Positions 9,287 to 18,314 are shown, numbered from the stretch's first letter. The stretch: 59,799 nt of DNA from Candidatus Fimimorpha excrementavium (GCA_018710785.1 DVJD01000105.1:1-59799); one strand, 5' to 3'. The notes: a model not told the origin generated them from the sequence alone. Numbers and translations: made by a program.

Positions 9287-11446
9287 TTAGTTCAAATTTA
9301 CGGTACAAAAAAAGGACGCATTCTCCAATACATCCTCCGTCGTTATGGTAATCTGTTTCATGCCGACATGGTAGCTGTCCCACTCTTCGTCGGCCTCGGT
9401 ATTCCCGGATACCCGGTGCCAGGAAAACAGGCGGTCCTCCAGCGTGCCGGTGATCTCCTCATCCCAGCTATACACCAGGCAGACCATTTCTGCCGCCTGG
9501 CCTTTGCCGGTAAAGATCTGGGTTCCGGTGATCCGGGTTTCCACCCGGTACATCTTTTTGGACTGGATTTCCCCGATCTGTCCCATGGTATCCTCGATGG
9601 TCTGGCTCTGCTCGCCCAGATACACTTCCAGGGACTTCTCGCCCACCTGGACGATGGTGCTACTGATCTTCGTCTCCCCTTCGTTGATTTCCGTGACTAC
9701 GGACTGGATATCCAGCTTCTTCCCGTCGATGTTGGCATCGTCGGCCACCTTGTTGTTGTCGATGGCCCCGTCCGTGATCCCGGCATTTTGGACGCCTTCC
9801 CCGTCGATCATTACAGTCTGACCGTCCGCGGAACGCACCAGAAGGCCGTATTCCCAGGTATCCGCATCCACCTGATATTTTCCCAGGATGACACGATTCT
9901 GAGGGCTCAGGGGATCCGTGGTATCATTGACCATGATCTGGTCTCCGCTGATGGATATGGCGCTGTCCTGGCTGGCGATGGTGACCAGGGCAGTGTCGAT
10001 GGTACCGGCCCGCAGCTTATTGGCCGACAGGCTGGAGATCTGGGCGTCCCCGATGGCGCCGTCGGCGATGATTCCGGATCCGGCGGTGATCGCTCCGGCC
10101 TGAATTTTCTCCGTTGTGATGGCACCGGCCTGAATATTATCCGCTGTGATGTTTCCGGCCAGGATATGGTTGATGTTTGCGGTATACGCCTGGAGGTTGT
10201 CGATCTCGGCCCAGATGGCCTTTAAGTCTACCACTTCCAGGTCATTGATCTGGGCAGAGATGGCTTCCAGTTTTTCGGTGGTGACGGTTTCAAATTTTCC
10301 AAAATCTGCCTTTAATGTGCCAACCTCAGCAGTAACGGCCTGCAGATTTTCAATTTTCGCATAGTGTGCTTCCAGATAATCTACCGTGATACTGTCCGCG
10401 ATCATATCCCTAACCAGCAGCAGTTCCGTATACACACGATCAATGGCCTGCGTAGTTGGACCTTTATAGTCATACTCAGCTTCCGTTTCTGATTTCCCAG
10501 CTGCCGTTATGGTCGTAGTAATACCGCCATCATACTCCTGCATCAGCTCCATACAAGGAATGAAATAGGTTTCCCCGTTCCTTATGACTTTCACCATATC
10601 CCATGGATCCAGCCTGATATCTCCAAGTCGCAGCGATACGGTACCAGGTCGATAGGAAAATCCTTCCAAAAGCCCAAATATGCGTGTCACATCCGCCTGT
10701 GTCATCAATGGGTTGGATAACTGAATCCCCATCGTCCCGGAGCCAGCTGAGTATGATGTTTCTTTGTCGATAGCGCAGGTGATACTCTGAACTGTGAAAT
10801 CATATTCTGATACTTCAGGTTCATCCGCCCTGTCGAAATCAACCTCCATCGTTTCCGCATACCATCGAAACACCAGTCTTCCATCCCTGTCAATACAAGC
10901 AAAACGCCCATACATCCCGGCGATATATCCGATCATTTCCCGGCAGGTATACCCTTCTGGTTTCTTTGGTACCGTTATCGCGGACAATCCGGATGTATCA
11001 ACCGGAATTCCCGTCTTGCTACTGATTTCCTCCAATATGCGCAACGTATCGGATGGATATGCAAGGTTGGAAAAATAAGTTTTCTCGCAGGAAGATATCA
11101 TCCGGTCATGCGCCGTATATCTGATATTTCCGGCCGATTTTTCCGGTTTTTCGACAACAAATTTGCCCATTGGTATGTATTCAGGAGTACCATCCAAAAT
11201 CAGACCTATATAGACTTCTATTTCCCTGTTCTCCAATAGAAAATCCGGTGCCTTCATTTCCACATCCACGGTTGCCGACACGGTACTGCCGATGGTCAGG
11301 GCGTCACCGGCATTTCCGCCACCGCTCCATTTAATGGATTTGATGCCGGATGTGATCTCCTTATCGGCAACCTTTATTTTGGCGCAAAAGGTACGGGACA
11401 TCGCGTCCATCGTCTGATTAAATCGTTCAGTTCCTTTCTCGTACAT
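9287..11446 (-). CDS. Tail-tip (baseplate hub, Tal-like) protein
   Basis: A 719-aa protein following the tape measure region. Residues 1-330 have the features of a prophage tail-hub protein: an N-terminal ring-forming part (AKIKVADKEITSGI), then a compact mixed domain with PMGKFVVEKP. Residues 360-460 are coiled coil (KIENLQAVTAEVGTLK), followed by short repeats TTEKIQAGAIT, typical of fibre attachment. No lytic domain is visible, so this is a hub rather than a tail lysin. Ribosome binding site and spacing support the ATG at 11446. Confidence 0.75.
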   Translation of the reverse strand: MYEKGTERFNQTMDAMSRTFCAKIKVADKEITSGIKSIKWSGGGNAGDALTIGSTVSATVDVEMKAPDFLLENREIEVYIGLILDGTPEYIPMGKFVVEKPEKSAGNIRYTAHDRMISSCEKTYFSNLAYPSDTLRILEEISSKTGIPVDTSGLSAITVPKKPEGYTCREMIGYIAGMYGRFACIDRDGRLVFRWYAETMEVDFDRADEPEVSEYDFTVQSITCAIDKETSYSAGSGTMGIQLSNPLMTQADVTRIFGLLEGFSYRPGTVSLRLGDIRLDPWDMVKVIRNGETYFIPCMELMQEYDGGITTTITAAGKSETEAEYDYKGPTTQAIDRVYTELLLVRDMIADSITVDYLEAHYAKIENLQAVTAEVGTLKADFGKFETVTTEKLEAISAQINDLEVVDLKAIWAEIDNLQAYTANINHILAGNITADNIQAGAITTEKIQAGAITAGSGIIADGAIGDAQISSLSANKLRAGTIDTALVTIASQDSAISISGDQIMVNDTTDPLSPQNRVILGKYQVDADTWEYGLLVRSADGQTVMIDGEGVQNAGITDGAIDNNKVADDANIDGKKLDIQSVVTEINEGETKISSTIVQVGEKSLEVYLGEQSQTIEDTMGQIGEIQSKKMYRVETRITGTQIFTGKGQAAEMVCLVYSWDEEITGTLEDRLFSWHRVSGNTEADEEWDSYHVGMKQITITTEDVLENASFFCTVNLN

Positions 11447-11464
11447 GATCCCGCACCTCCAGTT

Positions 11465-11860
11465 TTATTCTTCAATCATAAAAAACAATGCATCCTGATC
11501 TGCCATCGTAAGGCTATTGCATGATTCCAGATCTTCCAGTCGAATCCTGTGGATCCCCACGTCACCATTTTCCACATCCATCAGCTCTTTGACTGCCCTT
11601 TCATAATTTTCTTTTGTCTTTCCTTTTTCCTTGATAAATTCCAGCTGACCGGCCTCATCATATTTACGTTCTGTCAGATATTCCTTTTGGATTTCCTCGA
11701 GCGATTCGCTGTATGGCTTATACACCCGGTTTAAAACATCAATGTTCTTCCTTACGGCATATCCGACCTTAATGGAAAGCTTTGCCTTTTCCTCTCTTTC
11801 TTCTCTCGACTGCATGGCATATAAATTATTCAGATTCTGTACTACTTCTCTATTTGTCAT
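11465..11860 (-). CDS. Tail-module helical protein, possibly DUF1617-like
   Basis: A 131-aa, strongly charged and helical protein (MTNREVVQNLNNLYAMQSRE). It lies between a small tail protein and the tail-tip gene. The start resembles small siphovirus proteins of the DUF1617 type, but I cannot confirm the family. No membrane segment, cysteines or enzymatic motif are visible. GGAG is placed about 7 nt upstream of the ATG. Confidence 0.6.
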   Translation of the reverse strand: MTNREVVQNLNNLYAMQSREEREEKAKLSIKVGYAVRKNIDVLNRVYKPYSESLEEIQKEYLTERKYDEAGQLEFIKEKGKTKENYERAVKELMDVENGDVGIHRIRLEDLESCNSLTMADQDALFFMIEE

Positions 11861-11873
11861 TTTCCAATCTCCT

Positions 11874-12227
11874 TTACTGTTCTACAATTTCCACCGATAC
11901 GCTTCGATAATAGTAGATTCCGTCTCCAATGTATCCGAGGGCTTCTTTCTGCAAGGTGCCGCGGTATGCGGATATCGTCAGGTCCACCCCATCATCATGG
12001 AATGTGACCGGAAGGAATCCGCTTCTAAGGTTATCCTTAATCGTTTTCACTTCCGTCTCCGTCAGGATTCCCCATTTTACGGAGACCGTCTTTTTTTCTC
12101 CAACCACATCCCCCACCATAAGGGCATTGGCAGACCGTCCGGTATTGCTGGACCATATCACCTCGTCGTTTACGCTCAACGACACAGGAGCCGGAAGCGC
12201 AACGCCCCCAGCCATCAGAATCGCCAT
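11874..12227 (-). CDS. Small tail protein, DUF6711-like
   Basis: A 117-aa beta-rich protein placed between the tape measure and the tail-tip gene, where distal-tail components are expected. It begins MAILMAGGVALPAPVSLSV. This ATG is preferred over an in-frame GTG six nt upstream because AAGGAG then has a nine-nt spacing. Motifs such as TVSVKWGILTETEVKTI fit a virion component; a DUF6711-type tail protein is the closest recognised match. Confidence 0.6.
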   Translation of the reverse strand: MAILMAGGVALPAPVSLSVNDEVIWSSNTGRSANALMVGDVVGEKKTVSVKWGILTETEVKTIKDNLRSGFLPVTFHDDGVDLTISAYRGTLQKEALGYIGDGIYYYRSVSVEIVEQ

Positions 12228-12241
12228 ATCCACTCACTCCT

Positions 12242-15200
12242 TTATATCAGGATTTCGCATACTCCCGTTTCTTTTGTCTTCTGGTTTATTTTCTTTATAA
12301 ACCATTTTCTCATTGCCTCCGGATCAATCTCTACGAGTTCGTGTTTTTTCAGATATTCCAGAATCTGCCGAAGCAGGGAGACCAGCTCGCTGACCGGTAC
12401 GTTTTGACCGGATGCAGCCGCCGCCATCTTGGCCATCTCCAGCAGCTTATCCTCCGGAGCGACCACTTCACCCTGATGCCGGTTATCGCCGATCATGGCA
12501 AGCTGCGGGGTGTTGGCTTTCACATAACCGCCCTGTGCCAATCTGGGGATCTGCGGCACACCAATTTCTCCCAGCCAGCTAAATGGACGCAGTCCTAAAA
12601 TATTCACATCGCGGATCGCCCGCAACGCCGAATTGATTCCGTTAAATGGAATGGAAACAACCTTATTGATTCCATCAATAATCGCATTTACCACTGCCTT
12701 CAGTCCGCTCAGGATTCCGTCCTTAATTCCGTCAAAGATTCTGCCGCCAGTACTGAATACGTCCTTAACCGCCTGCCAGGCAGCCGAAAATTTATCTTTG
12801 AACCAGTCCTTTACATGGCCGAATGTGTTTTGGATCCCCTTCCAGATATCGCTGAAAAATCCGGTCGCCTTTGACCATACGTTCTTGATTCCTTCCCAGG
12901 CCTTGGAAAACATATTGGAAAACCATGAGCCCACATCAGAAAACGTTTCCTTGATTCCAGCCCAGAGATTGCCAAACCATCCGGCCACAGGCGACCAGGC
13001 TTCTTTGATTCCCTCCCAAGCGCGGGAAAACAAATTCGAAAACCATTCAACCAAAGGAGCAAACAGATCCTTAATCGCATTCCAGGTTCCTGATAAGAAA
13101 TCCTTGATTCCATTCCATATGCCTTCGAAAAAGGTTTTTAGTCCTTCCCAGGCCTGATTCCAATCTGCGGTAAATACTCCTGTTATGAAATCAATCAAAC
13201 CGCCCAGCGCATCCCACAGATCCGAAATGACATCGCCGATTACCCCAAACGCGTCAAGAAAAAATGCGCCTATGGCTTCAATAATCGGTGCCAGGATCGG
13301 AAGAATCGTTTGAACCATCCAATCGATGAATGGTTTCAGCGTTTCTTCCCAGATTTTCTTTATGGAATCACCTAATTTTCCGATTAGATCCAAAAATCCA
13401 TCGATTGCTGGCTGTATATGAGCATCCCAGACATCGGTGAACTTATTGGCCAGCGCATCCAGCACCGGCGCAATATACATGTTATATCCGTCCAGCAGAT
13501 TGGAAAGAATATCCGACAGCCCATTTTTAATGGAGTCAAACATCGGAGCGATATGTTCATCGTATACCGCCCTGGTCTTATCCATGGTATCCCGTACCAC
13601 ATCTGCAAGTTTCCCACTCACAGTAGACAAAGGTTCCAGTATTCGCTCAATTGTTGCTTTTATCTTGTCCTTGTTATCTACAATTGGCTTTGTAATCGTA
13701 TCCAAAATATCATTTCCAAGTTTTCCCGCAATTTCCATTGCCCCCATATGGGATTCGGAAAAGATAGAAATGATATCTGCGGTTATCTGCTTTGCGGTAT
13801 CTCCCCTAAATACAGAAAAAATATCGGCCACGGTGACTGCGAAATCTCCCGCAATCTGTGCCCGTTCGGATCCGATATCAAACATCTGAACCAGATAATC
13901 TTTGATCCGATCTTTGTTCTGATCCAAATACAGATCGATCCCGCCCAAAAGATTATCCGCAATCGTAAGGCCAACCGAAACAACGGATCCGGAAACCCTT
14001 CCAATGTTATAGGCCAATGAATCTAAAAAACGATTCCCGGCATCCACCACCTCCGGGTCTGTAAAAATTTCTTTTAAGCTTTCCCCTATTCCCTTTATCT
14101 CATCCCGAATACTATCCAGGACTGACAAATCTCCGATTCCTTCCCAGAATCCTTTTTGGAATAAACCGGCCAATTCTTTCAGACGATCTATCACCTTTTG
14201 GAATCCGCTGGACACACTGTCAAGAACCGTTCCACCCTTCGCAACCGATCCAAAATCAGCGGCGCCAATCGTTCCGCCGATATCGGGAACTCCGGCCCCT
14301 GATGGCTTCTTCCCTGACGAACCTCCAGTCCCGCCAGATGGATCATCCGAAGAAGAGTCCGGAGAATCGGAAAGTTTATTGATTACATCAAATCCCATCA
14401 GGGATTTCATGTCTTTTGCCGCCTGCTTCGCCGCTTTTCCGGCCTTTTTCGTATTTCCAGCCAAATCATCGGCAGAATCGGCCGCACTGGACAATCCGCT
14501 TCCTGTACTCGCACCGGCCTGGTCAGCTGCCTGTAGATTCTGCGCTGCCATGTTCGCCGTATCGGCCGCCGCTGCCATGGAATCCGCGGTTCCCGTTCCC
14601 CACGAACCCTCTTCCGACTTTTTCCCTGTAATCAGCTCGGTAAAACCTTTAAACGCTTCCGCCAGTTTTACCAGTTTCCCCATCAATGTGTTTACCACCT
14701 GGATGATTGGCGTAAACAAATTAATGAGCCCCTGCCCTATGGTTGCCTTAAAGGAATCGAACTGCAAAGTCAAAATCCGCATCTGGTTTGCCCAGGATCC
14801 GCTGGTTCTCGCAAAATCTCCGGTGGCAAGCGCCAATTGATCCTGTACAAACCGATACCGCAGCGCAACCTTCTCAGCCTCTGACATTTGATTGACTGTG
14901 GTCCCGATACCTTGCGACAGCGCATACGAATTTAGGGCTGCCTCGGTCATTACAATCCCTAAATCCTTCAGCGTTTCGGTCTCACCTGTAAATACAGATT
15001 TCAGTTTGGTATAGGCTTCGTCCTGACTGATATTGTAAAAAGATGCCACATCGCCTGCCAGACCGGTCAGTGTGGTTCCCATTTGATAGGCAGATTCTTC
15101 TGTAAAACCAAATGCTTTCGCCATGGCCCCAAAGGTACCCGTGTAGCGTTTCGCCATGGTTTCTGATAATCCAAAGCTATTGGCGGCATTTTTCGCAAAT

Positions 15201-15505
15201 TCATCCACCTTTGCCGACATGGTGGGGAAGGTAACATCCACCACATTCTGCACTTCCTGCAGATCAGACCCGAGTTTTAAACACTCCGATCCGAAATCTG
15301 CTATTTTCTTAACCGCAAAAATTCCGGCAAATGTACCCGCAATCTTTTTTCCAATTCCTGCAATCGATGTCTGTACACCGGAAAACGAGCCTGTAATCGA
15401 CCTTCCGGCGTCTTCCGCACTCCGCTTAACGCCAGACATCTGCTTTTCAAATCCTGTTTTGTTTACAACAAGATCAAGCGAAATTTCGCCTATGCTATTA
15501 CCCAT
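12242..15505 (-). CDS. Tail tape measure protein
   Basis: A 1087-aa protein that sets tail length and passes through the tail tube. The start MGNSIGEISLDLVVNKTGF is chosen because GGCAGGTGAG lies just upstream; a longer frame lacks one. Residues about 10-60 and 100-250 match phage-related tail proteins (TTLTGLAGDVASFYNISQDEA). The middle is Ala-rich and coiled. Residues about 800-960 contain a hydrophobic Trp repeat family (WxGIKDxFxxxxxWFSNxFSxAWEGIK) with several copies. The C-terminus is glycine-poor and ends ETGVCEILI. Confidence 0.9.
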   Translation of the reverse strand: MGNSIGEISLDLVVNKTGFEKQMSGVKRSAEDAGRSITGSFSGVQTSIAGIGKKIAGTFAGIFAVKKIADFGSECLKLGSDLQEVQNVVDVTFPTMSAKVDEFAKNAANSFGLSETMAKRYTGTFGAMAKAFGFTEESAYQMGTTLTGLAGDVASFYNISQDEAYTKLKSVFTGETETLKDLGIVMTEAALNSYALSQGIGTTVNQMSEAEKVALRYRFVQDQLALATGDFARTSGSWANQMRILTLQFDSFKATIGQGLINLFTPIIQVVNTLMGKLVKLAEAFKGFTELITGKKSEEGSWGTGTADSMAAAADTANMAAQNLQAADQAGASTGSGLSSAADSADDLAGNTKKAGKAAKQAAKDMKSLMGFDVINKLSDSPDSSSDDPSGGTGGSSGKKPSGAGVPDIGGTIGAADFGSVAKGGTVLDSVSSGFQKVIDRLKELAGLFQKGFWEGIGDLSVLDSIRDEIKGIGESLKEIFTDPEVVDAGNRFLDSLAYNIGRVSGSVVSVGLTIADNLLGGIDLYLDQNKDRIKDYLVQMFDIGSERAQIAGDFAVTVADIFSVFRGDTAKQITADIISIFSESHMGAMEIAGKLGNDILDTITKPIVDNKDKIKATIERILEPLSTVSGKLADVVRDTMDKTRAVYDEHIAPMFDSIKNGLSDILSNLLDGYNMYIAPVLDALANKFTDVWDAHIQPAIDGFLDLIGKLGDSIKKIWEETLKPFIDWMVQTILPILAPIIEAIGAFFLDAFGVIGDVISDLWDALGGLIDFITGVFTADWNQAWEGLKTFFEGIWNGIKDFLSGTWNAIKDLFAPLVEWFSNLFSRAWEGIKEAWSPVAGWFGNLWAGIKETFSDVGSWFSNMFSKAWEGIKNVWSKATGFFSDIWKGIQNTFGHVKDWFKDKFSAAWQAVKDVFSTGGRIFDGIKDGILSGLKAVVNAIIDGINKVVSIPFNGINSALRAIRDVNILGLRPFSWLGEIGVPQIPRLAQGGYVKANTPQLAMIGDNRHQGEVVAPEDKLLEMAKMAAAASGQNVPVSELVSLLRQILEYLKKHELVEIDPEAMRKWFIKKINQKTKETGVCEILI
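12790..13150 (-). repeat. Trp-rich coding repeats in tape measure gene
   Basis: Imperfect repeats of about 33-66 bp encode units such as AWEGIKEAWSPVAGWFGNLW and AWEGIKNVWSKATGFFSDIW. This is the periodic Trp/Phe signature seen in many tape measure proteins. Confidence 0.6.
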
Positions 15506-15551
15506 GTTCTCACCTGCCTTTGATCTGGACAGGCACATCGGCACAGCGTCC

Positions 15552-15698
15552 TTACAGTTTCAATTCAAACTCCTTTTTACACTCTTTATTTTTGCATTTC
15601 AAAAAGACACCTTGGCACGAGGCATTTTTTTTATAAAAAATGTTTAACGGATGTCCGCAATAGGGACACCGAACTTTTTCTAATTTTATTTTCTCAAT
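15552..15698 (-). CDS. Com-like small zinc-finger protein with apparent ATT start
   Basis: A 48-aa cysteine-rich protein containing CPYCGHPLNIFYKK and then KCKNKECKKEFELKL, that is four Cys arranged CxxC and CxxxxC, like phage Com-type zinc ribbons (Mu Com is a translational activator). No ATG, GTG or TTG exists in frame before the zinc finger. The only codon at good distance (8 nt) from a perfect GGAGG is ATT at 15698-15696, which overlaps the stop of the upstream tail chaperone gene. The product would be MEKIKLEKVRCPYC. Zinc binding is inferred. Confidence 0.6.
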   Translation of the reverse strand: MEKIKLEKVRCPYCGHPLNIFYKKNASCQGVFLKCKNKECKKEFELKL

Positions 15699-16041
15699 TT
15701 TTACTACCTCCTGACAACGCGATCAGAGCCTTCTTCATTTCTTCATAGAACGCAGCGGATTCCTGGGCAGTCTTCTGCTTGGCACTTCGCTGCATCCATT
15801 CATTTCGAATCCGGCGCTGATCCGGGCTGAACTGTTTTAAAATATTTTTATCCGTTTCAGCCCGGATGGCAACGATACGGCCAAGTGGGGTTTCGGGAGA
15901 TATTCCAATCAATAATGTTCGAAATTCATCCCATTTCATTCCCCTCAGATCTCTCGACAGCCGGATCCCGTACTGTGACAGAAACGATGCCTGAATCAAA
16001 TCAAAATCATCAATTAAGTCATAGTACGGGTCTGATCTTCC
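15694..16041 (-). CDS. Tail assembly chaperone Gp15-like, expressed by -1 frameshift
   Basis: A frame of 115 codons from the slip site to the stop matches the C-terminal part of frameshifted tail chaperones (Gp15/gpT type), with DPYYDLIDDFDLIQASF and GMKWDEFRTLLIGI. It has no ATG and no ribosome binding site of its own, and the conserved DPYYDLID lies before any usable start. It should be made only as a fusion: the first 100 residues of the upstream protein plus these 115 (215 aa in all). Such fusions chaperone the tape measure protein during tail assembly. Confidence 0.75.
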   Translation of the reverse strand, partial: GRSDPYYDLIDDFDLIQASFLSQYGIRLSRDLRGMKWDEFRTLLIGISPETPLGRIVAIRAETDKNILKQFSPDQRRIRNEWMQRSAKQKTAQESAAFYEEMKKALIALSGGSKN

Positions 16042-16340
16042 CCCGGGTTATCCTCTCCCATCACGAGTTCCACTGCCTCCTGAACAATCGTCATCAATGA
16101 CCTGGCAGACAGTTTCTTCCCATTTTCTTTCATTGCGCAGATGGCTTCCACATCCTCCGGTTTAAAAATCAAATTGAGAGCCTGTTTTACTGTATACAAA
16201 TTGGTTTCACCCGAAAAAACTCCCATCAAACGCAGGACCGTTTCCGCATCTGCATTGACTTCCGCTTCCACCGATCCAATCTTCAGAACCGGATTTTCAT
16301 TAAAATTAAGTTTATCAGTAATATCAATGATTCTCGCCAT
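16014..16340 (-). CDS. Tail assembly chaperone, short form
   Basis: A 108-aa protein (MARIIDITDKLNFNENPVLK) of the tail-chaperone type found between the tail tube and tape measure genes. It is the zero-frame product; a fraction of ribosomes would shift near codon 100 to make the 215-aa long form. It has a helical body with LRLMGVFSGETNLYTVKQAL. GGAGG lies upstream of the ATG. It acts in the cytoplasm during tail assembly and is not expected in the mature virion. Confidence 0.8.
   Translation of the reverse strand: MARIIDITDKLNFNENPVLKIGSVEAEVNADAETVLRLMGVFSGETNLYTVKQALNLIFKPEDVEAICAMKENGKKLSARSLMTIVQEAVELVMGEDNPGEDQTRTMT
16041..16047 (-). other. Programmed -1 frameshift site CCCGGGG
   Basis: In the upstream chaperone the codons CCG GGG occur within C CCG GGG. 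Sliding back one base keeps GGG in the A site and gives CCC in the P site. The -1 frame then reads GGA AGA TCA GAC CCG TAC, continuing without a stop into the Gp15-like sequence, while the zero frame ends 24 nt further on. Confidence 0.65.
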
Positions 16341-16353
16341 ATATGCCTCCCTC

Positions 16354-16806
16354 TCATTCCTCTGTCGGCGGTGTCACCGTAGGCTTGCCATTGCTCATAA
16401 CATCAAATTCCAGCGGTGCTACTGCCGTAGAATCACCAGCTCCAATATTGGTCACATTCACAACGGCATCCTCAAACTTCACTGTAGTTCCATCTGGGAA
16501 TGTCCACTGGAAATCCTTTTCCGCCGCCCGGCCATTCACCCAGGCCAATGCGGCCACAGCATCGTTTCCTGCATCCCCCACATGTCTCTTTGCTGTCACC
16601 GTAATCGTCACAGACTTCGCTGTCATTAATCGTCTGGTCCATCCCTCTGTATCAAAAGGCGTCCATTCCTCCACACCATTATCAAACGATACGGAAAAGC
16701 TCTCGCAATCCTTAATGTTTGACATGGTAGGGGAATCCGACGTTGCGGTATCAATCTGAAACTGATTTTCATAACAGGGATAAACCCCGGTTGTTGTTCC
16801 AGCCAT
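16354..16806 (-). CDS. Major tail (tube) protein
   Basis: A 150-aa beta-rich protein (MAGTTTGVYPCYENQFQID) with the sequence pattern of Gram-positive phage tail tube proteins: CESFSVSFDNGVEEWTPFD, GWTRRLMTAKSVTITVTAKRH and a C-terminal FDVMSNGKPT. It would polymerise into the tail tube. Its place between the tail terminator and the tail chaperones is the standard order. Codon use and ribosome binding site match its neighbours. Confidence 0.85.
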   Translation of the reverse strand: MAGTTTGVYPCYENQFQIDTATSDSPTMSNIKDCESFSVSFDNGVEEWTPFDTEGWTRRLMTAKSVTITVTAKRHVGDAGNDAVAALAWVNGRAAEKDFQWTFPDGTTVKFEDAVVNVTNIGAGDSTAVAPLEFDVMSNGKPTVTPPTEE

Positions 16807-16808
16807 AT

Positions 16809-17204
16809 CTATACTCCTCTCTCATAAATAATAGCCGCTTCAATCACCATTTCGTAAATACCGGCATCGTCAGTACCCACATCCTGGATTTCATAAAGTG
16901 GCTGAATAAATTTGATCTTTGATTCATTTATAGTTACTTCTCTTGCTGTCCGGACAGCATCAAACAGGGCCAAGGCCGTTTTTTCCGTATCCCGTGGGGA
17001 TTGATTCCAATGCACCAGCAACGTCACGTATTTCGTGCCGTATGACTCCAGGGAAGGCCCTCCGATGGCGGTGCCGTAGACGTGCTGATGCTTACTGTTG
17101 TACACGCCGATGGATTTGTCCTGCTTATCCGGCAGTTTCCCCATATACACGTGGTCGGCCAAGCCCAAAGATGCAATATAATCCCTTACATCTGATAACA
17201 TCAT
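16809..17204 (-). CDS. Minor capsid C / tail terminator-type protein
   Basis: A 131-aa protein (MMLSDVRDYIASLGLADHVYMG) matching phage minor capsid C or tail-completion proteins. It is probably the tail terminator that caps the tube and joins it to the head. KYVTLLVHWNQSPRDTEKTAL is the most family-like stretch. It overlaps the upstream gene by 4 bp (ATGA), so expression is coupled. Confidence 0.75.
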   Translation of the reverse strand: MMLSDVRDYIASLGLADHVYMGKLPDKQDKSIGVYNSKHQHVYGTAIGGPSLESYGTKYVTLLVHWNQSPRDTEKTALALFDAVRTAREVTINESKIKFIQPLYEIQDVGTDDAGIYEMVIEAAIIYERGV

Positions 17205-17584
17205 ACACCGGTCAACCTCCTATAGAATTCTTTAAACGCCTTTTGCGCAAAGTCCTGGTTCTTTCCTCCTGGCAGCCAGTCTTCAAACCATTCTCCCCGC
17301 GCATTTTCATGAAATTCTTTATTAAAATGATATTCTGGATGAAAATACAGCCTTCTGGCATATGGCGTACTATGTACCAGCGATACCTTACCCTGATTGG
17401 ATTCTGAATAATCGCAGAAAAATGCTTCCCCGGAAAGGTTTCCTGTTTTCATTGGCACTACCTGGGCATCTTTTACTTCACCATGCAGTGTTTCCGCCGT
17501 CTGTTCCAATGCCGCTACCTGTGCTTGTGTCAGCTGTTTGATCTTTGGCATATTCATCTTAACTCTTGACGTAACTTTTCTCAT
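17201..17584 (-). CDS. HK97 gp10-like / minor capsid head-tail protein
   Basis: A 127-aa basic protein with MKTGNLSGEAF and YARRLYFHPEYHFN, the typical signature of minor capsid/gp10-type head-tail joining proteins. It overlaps both neighbours by 4 bp through ATGA junctions, as is common in connector clusters. It probably works at the neck between head-closure and tail-terminator proteins. Confidence 0.75.
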   Translation of the reverse strand: MRKVTSRVKMNMPKIKQLTQAQVAALEQTAETLHGEVKDAQVVPMKTGNLSGEAFFCDYSESNQGKVSLVHSTPYARRLYFHPEYHFNKEFHENARGEWFEDWLPGGKNQDFAQKAFKEFYRRLTGV

Positions 17585-17919
17585 ATCAGAAGCACCTCCG
17601 TATAATTCACGGTTCCATCCGGGTTTCTGGCCTTGGTCCCCTGGAGAATCCGCCGGTTCACTCCAAAAATCTCAGCGGATCCACCGGAGAGCACAGGAAG
17701 ATTCGGGCAGATGTCACCGGGAAACAGCGCCGATCCATTAATCTCCACCAGCTTTTTTTCTGCGGTAAGCACGGTCTTGGCCTTATCCTGATAATTGCAC
17801 TGTCCGGAATACCGTACCGAATCCAGAGGCTCGCCATATTCATTCAGGCCCTCCCGGTCAAACTCCAGTGAAATCTCTGTCTTACACAGACGTTTTGGTA
17901 CTAGACACGGGTACTTCAT
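17581..17919 (-). CDS. Head-closure protein (minor capsid)
   Basis: A 112-aa beta-rich protein beginning MKYPCLVPKRLCKTEIS. This ATG is used because GGGGTGA lies 4 nt upstream; an in-frame extension would run into the previous gene. Sequence such as YQDKAKTVLTAEKKLVEING and a central GDI turn match the small head-closure/minor capsid proteins that follow gp6-like adaptors. It is part of the head-tail connector cluster. Confidence 0.7.
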   Translation of the reverse strand: MKYPCLVPKRLCKTEISLEFDREGLNEYGEPLDSVRYSGQCNYQDKAKTVLTAEKKLVEINGSALFPGDICPNLPVLSGGSAEIFGVNRRILQGTKARNPDGTVNYTEVLLI

Positions 17920-17923
17920 TGAA

Positions 17924-18310
17924 TCACCCCACAATCCGGCAGCACAACCCTGTCTGAACCAGCATGGCATACACATCCCGCTTCATGGCAACGCCCTTAT
18001 CTGTAATAACATTCCAGGAGCTGCCAAACTGCGCCGAAACACCATTGATGCTATAGCCTTGCAGGATCGTGTTGATCTCATCGGCATTTTCGCACTCAAA
18101 ATCCGCCTGCTGGCAGATCACTTCCCGAATGATTTCCTGCTGGAACGGTGTCAGATTATTAAATCCGATCCCCACGATCCGGTTGTACGTCAATGAGTCA
18201 ACATGTCTGGACGCCTGCCGCAATGCTTTGTCCAGTTCATTTCCGGGGATTATCCGGCCACTATATGTTTTCTCATAATATTCTGCTGTCACATAAGGCT
18301 CATATGCCAT
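17924..18310 (-). CDS. gp6-like head-tail adaptor
   Basis: A 128-aa helical protein (MAYEPYVTAEYYEKTYSGRII) with LRQASRHVDSLTYNRI and FQQEIIREVICQQADF, the helix pair typical of HK97 gp6/SPP1 gp15-type connectors that assemble on the portal ring. It is first in the connector series after the capsid genes and is followed by head-closure, neck and terminator proteins in the usual order. Confidence 0.8.
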   Translation of the reverse strand: MAYEPYVTAEYYEKTYSGRIIPGNELDKALRQASRHVDSLTYNRIVGIGFNNLTPFQQEIIREVICQQADFECENADEINTILQGYSINGVSAQFGSSWNVITDKGVAMKRDVYAMLVQTGLCCRIVG

Positions 18311-18314
18311 ACCA

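Noticed and set aside
12790-13150. Trp-rich repeats in the tape measure gene considered as choline-binding-type wall modules
   Set aside because: Spacing and hydrophobic pattern match tape measure repeats, and the position in the gene is internal.
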